Shown: positions 6,135 to 7,579 of the stretch, piece by piece
How the letters are laid out: every line of letters starts with the position of its first letter
Numbering within the stretch: the first letter of the stretch is position 1
Origin: Sulfurimonadaceae bacterium
GTDB taxonomy: Bacteria; Campylobacterota; Campylobacteria; Campylobacterales; Sulfurimonadaceae
NCBI GenBank assembly: GCA_030610325.1
Contig: JAUWRZ010000093.1
Coordinates: 1 to 7,579, forward strand
DNA length: 7,579 nucleotides
Direction: 5' to 3'
Notes under the pieces: model-generated
What the model saw: the letters and a program-made list of their open reading frames with translations, nothing else
What the model was told of the DNA's origin: nothing
Database searches by the model: none
Translations under genes and position numbers: made by a program

Positions 6135-6174
6135 GAACGATTATAACGCAGGAGGAGTTAACCGACTAGCCTAT

Positions 6175-6182
6175 TAACTTTA
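6175..6182. repeat. Target site duplication of IS1595, right copy
   Basis: TAACTTTA is identical to 3394-3401 and directly follows the right inverted repeat. In the ancestral IS110 gene this was a single copy encoding part of NNFNED. Confidence 0.88.
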
Positions 6183-6766
6183 ATGAGGATAAAGCCCAAT
6201 TCCTAATCGATCTCGCCAAGACATCTATTTATCATGGTCGTGCTCAAGAAGCACGTTCTTTAATGATCAGGACCGATCTTAGGATATTAGAGCTTTTAAG
6301 TCAAGAAAAGTCTAAAGTCGAAGCTGAGATAGAGTCTTTGATGACGACAAGGCTGGATGATGCACCTATTGACAACATCAAGACGATACCTGGTGTCGCC
6401 AATAAGACTATTGCCGCTGTCTTAGGTGAATGTGGTGATCTGAGAAGGTTCTCATCTGCCAAGGCACTTATTGGCTATCTCGGTCTTTATCCTACACAAT
6501 ATCAGTCTGGTAACTCATTATCTGTCGGACGGTTGGCCCAACGTGGTATCCCGATTGCCAAACATGCACTTTACATGGCAGCGGTCGCATCAGTCAGACA
6601 TGACCCTGAGTTAAAAAAGCTTTTTCTTGACAAAGTCTCGTCTGGTAAATCAAAAAAAGAGGCGTTGATCATTGTCGCCAAAAAACTAGTGACGATGATC
6701 TACTCTATTTTTAAATATAACAAACCGTATGAACCCAATAGAGTCTTTATCCCTCAAAATAGATAA
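6176..6766 (+). pseudogene. IS110-family transposase, C-terminal serine-domain half
   Basis: This is the C-terminal half of the interrupted IS110 transposase, residues 211-403 of the rebuilt 403-residue protein (native from base 6183). It holds the Transposase_20-type domain: IPGVANKTIAAVLGECGD (278-295), RRFSSAKALIGYLGLYP, then QSGNS with Ser318 as the likely conserved nucleophile, and HALYMAAVASVRHDP. In IS110 recombinases this serine works together with the RuvC-like acidic residues, which here lie in the separated N-terminal piece. The frame is open from 6170, just after a TAG in the IS1595 repeat. The first ATG is at 6263, which would give 167 residues. No ribosome-binding site is evident there, so expression is doubtful. 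Confidence 0.9.
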
Positions 6767-6784
6767 AACAGTTTACACAGTTAG

Positions 6785-6856
6785 TTTTAGCACTTGTGAG
6801 AACAATGGGTTTTTAATGAACGCGACCAAGCTATATAGTTGATTATATATTTGATC
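6785..6856. repeat. Inverted coding-like segment, right copy (partner 2536-2610)
   Basis: The minus strand of this segment matches the plus strand of 2536-2610, including the identical GTTCTCACAA core and TTC TCA CAA in the same codon phase. It begins 18 bp after the IS110 transposase stop. The symmetry about the IS110 gene suggests element ends; the codon-phase match suggests a relic of one protein gene in two inverted copies. The sequence alone does not decide between them. Confidence 0.5.
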
Positions 6857-6912
6857 ATCTGAATACTCTTTCAAATACTCAGATAATGAAACACAATATC
6901 TATGTCTATAAA

Positions 6913-6937
6913 GAATGACTACTCGTTTAAGTCATTC
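6913..6937 (-). terminator. Hairpin, possible weak terminator of the right-hand IS66 gene
   Basis: GAATGACT (6913-6920) and AGTCATTC (6930-6937) form an 8-bp perfect stem with a 9-nt loop. It lies 18 nt downstream of the minus-strand IS66 tnpC stop and, read on that strand, is followed by TTTATAG. The T-run is short, so termination would be weak. Alternatively AGTCATTC is simply the target duplication next to the IS66 end at 6938. Confidence 0.35.
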
Positions 6938-7579
6938 GTAACTACTCACCCTATCTATAGGACACGTTCCCCACGGATGATGGCTGATAACGACTCAAAC
7001 TCGTTCAAGCCTTTTTTCCTTGATGTGTCGATGATAGACCTGAGAGAGGCATAGTCTTGTGCACCCTGTAGTGTCTTGAACTGCCCTGATACTTTCAGTT
7101 TGACTTTGACGTTCCTGATGGCTCGCTCACTACCGTTATTGTCAGGCGGGATATCGGGATGAAGCAAGAAGGTGAAGATCTTCTCTCTGGCTTTTGTAAG
7201 AGAGCTGATCTGTTTAGCCGTTTCGCTCTTTTCGATGGTGGGTCGTCCTAAGAGATAAGTAAAGGTCTCTTCGTACTTTGCTTTGAGTGACACCCGTTGC
7301 TGTGGTGTCAGCTCTTCCTTGTGATCGCGTATGGCTTCTTTGAGTAAGAGCTTCATCTCTTTCATCAGCTTAGTGTCATCACACTCGATAGCATAGTTCA
7401 AGTCTCTTAGCTTGTGTGCCAGACACAACTGTTCACTTTTAGCAGTCAGTCTGTTATATGAGGAGAAGTTGTCATGCACTACACAGGCATCTGCGAACCC
7501 TTCCTCAAAGTGTTCGTCTATCACCTTGGTACCTCTTGACTTGTCTGCGACGATAAAGGTGTGTGCACTATCTTGAAAA
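6938..7579 (-). mobile_element. Second IS66-family element, partial, runs off the window
   Basis: GTAACTACTCACCC at 6938 resembles an IS66 end (GTAA start) and lies 17 bp from the stop of the tnpC gene below. The terminal sequence and protein differ clearly from the first IS66 element, so it is a separate lineage. The other end and any duplication are outside the window; the 8 bases just outside the proposed end are AGTCATTC (6930-6937). The IS66 identity is firm, the exact end is inferred. Confidence 0.55.
6955..7579 (-). CDS. tnpC: IS66-family transposase, C-terminal part (cut by window end)
   Basis: About 207 residues of a DDE transposase are visible, open to the window edge. The GTG at 7522-7524 is internal: the frame continues upstream with SAHTFIVADKSRGTKVIDEH. 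Seen in order are the second catalytic Asp in VVHDNFSSYNRL, the CLAHKLRDLNY block (IS66-type CxAHxxRxL), a charged helical linker, and the catalytic Glu in DNNGSERAIRNVKVKLKVSG, ending LRSIIDTSRKKGLNEFESL. The first catalytic Asp and zinc finger should lie beyond the window. The sequence differs strongly from TnpC at 3502-5028 (CLAH rather than CWAH; NNGSER rather than NNDAER), so it comes from a different IS66 subgroup. The stop is TAG (6955-6957). Nothing visible suggests inactivation. Confidence 0.9.
   Translation of the reverse strand, partial: FQDSAHTFIVADKSRGTKVIDEHFEEGFADACVVHDNFSSYNRLTAKSEQLCLAHKLRDLNYAIECDDTKLMKEMKLLLKEAIRDHKEELTPQQRVSLKAKYEETFTYLLGRPTIEKSETAKQISSLTKAREKIFTFLLHPDIPPDNNGSERAIRNVKVKLKVSGQFKTLQGAQDYASLRSIIDTSRKKGLNEFESLSAIIRGERVL

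Larger units (their letters stand above)
3402..6174 (-). mobile_element. IS1595-family insertion sequence, carrying a nested IS66 element
   Basis: The ends are perfect 25-bp inverted repeats, 3402-3426 and 6150-6174, beginning ATAGGCTAGTCGGTTAAC and ending CTCCTCCT. They are flanked by the 8-bp duplication TAACTTTA. The transposase gene (minus strand) fills almost the whole element. Subtracting the IS66 insert and its duplication leaves 1038 bp, a typical size for a simple IS1595 element. The insertion splits the IS110 transposase gene between its two catalytic domains. The intact duplication and exact repeats suggest a recent event. The inverted repeat overlaps coding sequence at the 3' end: in the uninterrupted element the transposase stop TAG lay inside it. 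Confidence 0.92.
2611..6784 (+). mobile_element. IS110-family element, interrupted, ends not fixed
   Basis: The element is defined by an IS110-family transposase gene in two pieces (2774-3401 and 6183-6766). It is split by an IS1595 element that itself contains an IS66 element. Without these inserts it would be only about 1.4 kb. IS110 elements generally lack clear terminal inverted repeats and do not make normal target duplications, so I could not set its ends. The borders given are the inner edges of the inverted segments; the real ends may lie within or beyond them. The non-coding stretch left of the gene (about 160-240 nt) is far longer than the one on the right unless the right end reaches past 6856. 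A long left end is the layout of the IS110 group, as opposed to the IS1111 group. Confidence 0.75.
6767..6937. other. Intervening region between IS110 and the right-hand IS66, with an open minus-strand frame
   Basis: This AT-rich stretch holds no recognised gene. On the minus strand a frame is open from after a TGA near 6934-6936 down to a TAA near 6767. It reads VVILYRHRYCVSLSEYLKEY, then SDDQIYNQLYSLVAFIKN and PLFSQVLKLTV, with no ATG and no clear ribosome-binding site. Its last part is the right inverted segment (6785-6856), whose left partner also looks coding. It is probably a gene relic cut at 6937 by the neighbouring element. I cannot name the protein. An imperfect stem with ATCTGA/TCAGAT lies near 6855-6885. 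Confidence 0.4.

Noticed and set aside
3402..6174. A single IS1595 element carrying tnpC as a passenger gene.
   Set aside because: The tnpC gene has its own IS66-type inverted ends and an exact 8-bp duplication inside the IS1595 element, and its removal restores the IS1595 reading frame. Nested insertion explains the data better.
2592..6803. Calling the element IS1111-type from the short inverted pair GTTCTCACAA.
   Set aside because: The pair is part of a longer, coding-like inverted similarity, and the long non-coding end lies left of the transposase, unlike IS1111 elements. Left as an open question.

Overview
This window is bacterial accessory DNA: one intact toxin-antitoxin operon (hipBA) surrounded by fragmented and nested mobile elements. 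Most features are mobile-element families found across many phyla, so taxonomy is weakly constrained. GC content is moderate, hipA is somewhat richer in GC than the transposon DNA to its right, and the genes use bacterial Shine-Dalgarno starts. A Campylobacterota or proteobacterial host is a guess, not a call.

Layout, left to right. (1) 1-340: the 3' tail of an IS21-family istB gene (minus strand) with its downstream end region. (2) 341-2155: a short regulatory region with three copies of a 16-bp sequence spaced 49-50 bp apart, then hipB and hipA (plus strand). The two genes are coupled through a TGATG stop/start overlap, and the catalytic motifs of hipA are intact. (3) 2155-2542: the 3' end of a group II intron (minus strand), made of a 34-nt domain V, a domain VI hairpin and the last 101 codons of the maturase. 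Its 3' end falls on or within two bases of the hipA stop codon. (4) 2536-6856: an IS110-family element whose transposase gene is split. It is flanked by two inverted, diverged, coding-like segments of about 75 bp. (5) 6938-7579: the 3' part of a second, different IS66-family element (minus strand) that runs off the window.

The best-supported result is a three-level nest with exact borders. An IS66 element with only tnpC (3461-5187, imperfect 30-bp terminal inverted repeats, 8-bp target duplication TCTTTTTC) sits in the 3' end of an IS1595-family transposase gene. That IS1595 element (3402-6174, perfect 25-bp inverted repeats, 8-bp duplication TAACTTTA) sits in turn inside the IS110 transposase gene. 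Removing each insert with one duplication copy restores a 330-residue IS1595 transposase and a 403-residue IS110 transposase, both without frameshift. The order of events is therefore IS110, then IS1595, then IS66, and the last two look recent.

I found no convincing new defence or metabolic system. The less conventional points are the non-coding region left of the IS110 gene (possible bridge RNA), the inverted coding-like segments at both IS110 flanks, the regularly spaced hipB operator-like repeats, and the intron end on the hipA stop codon.
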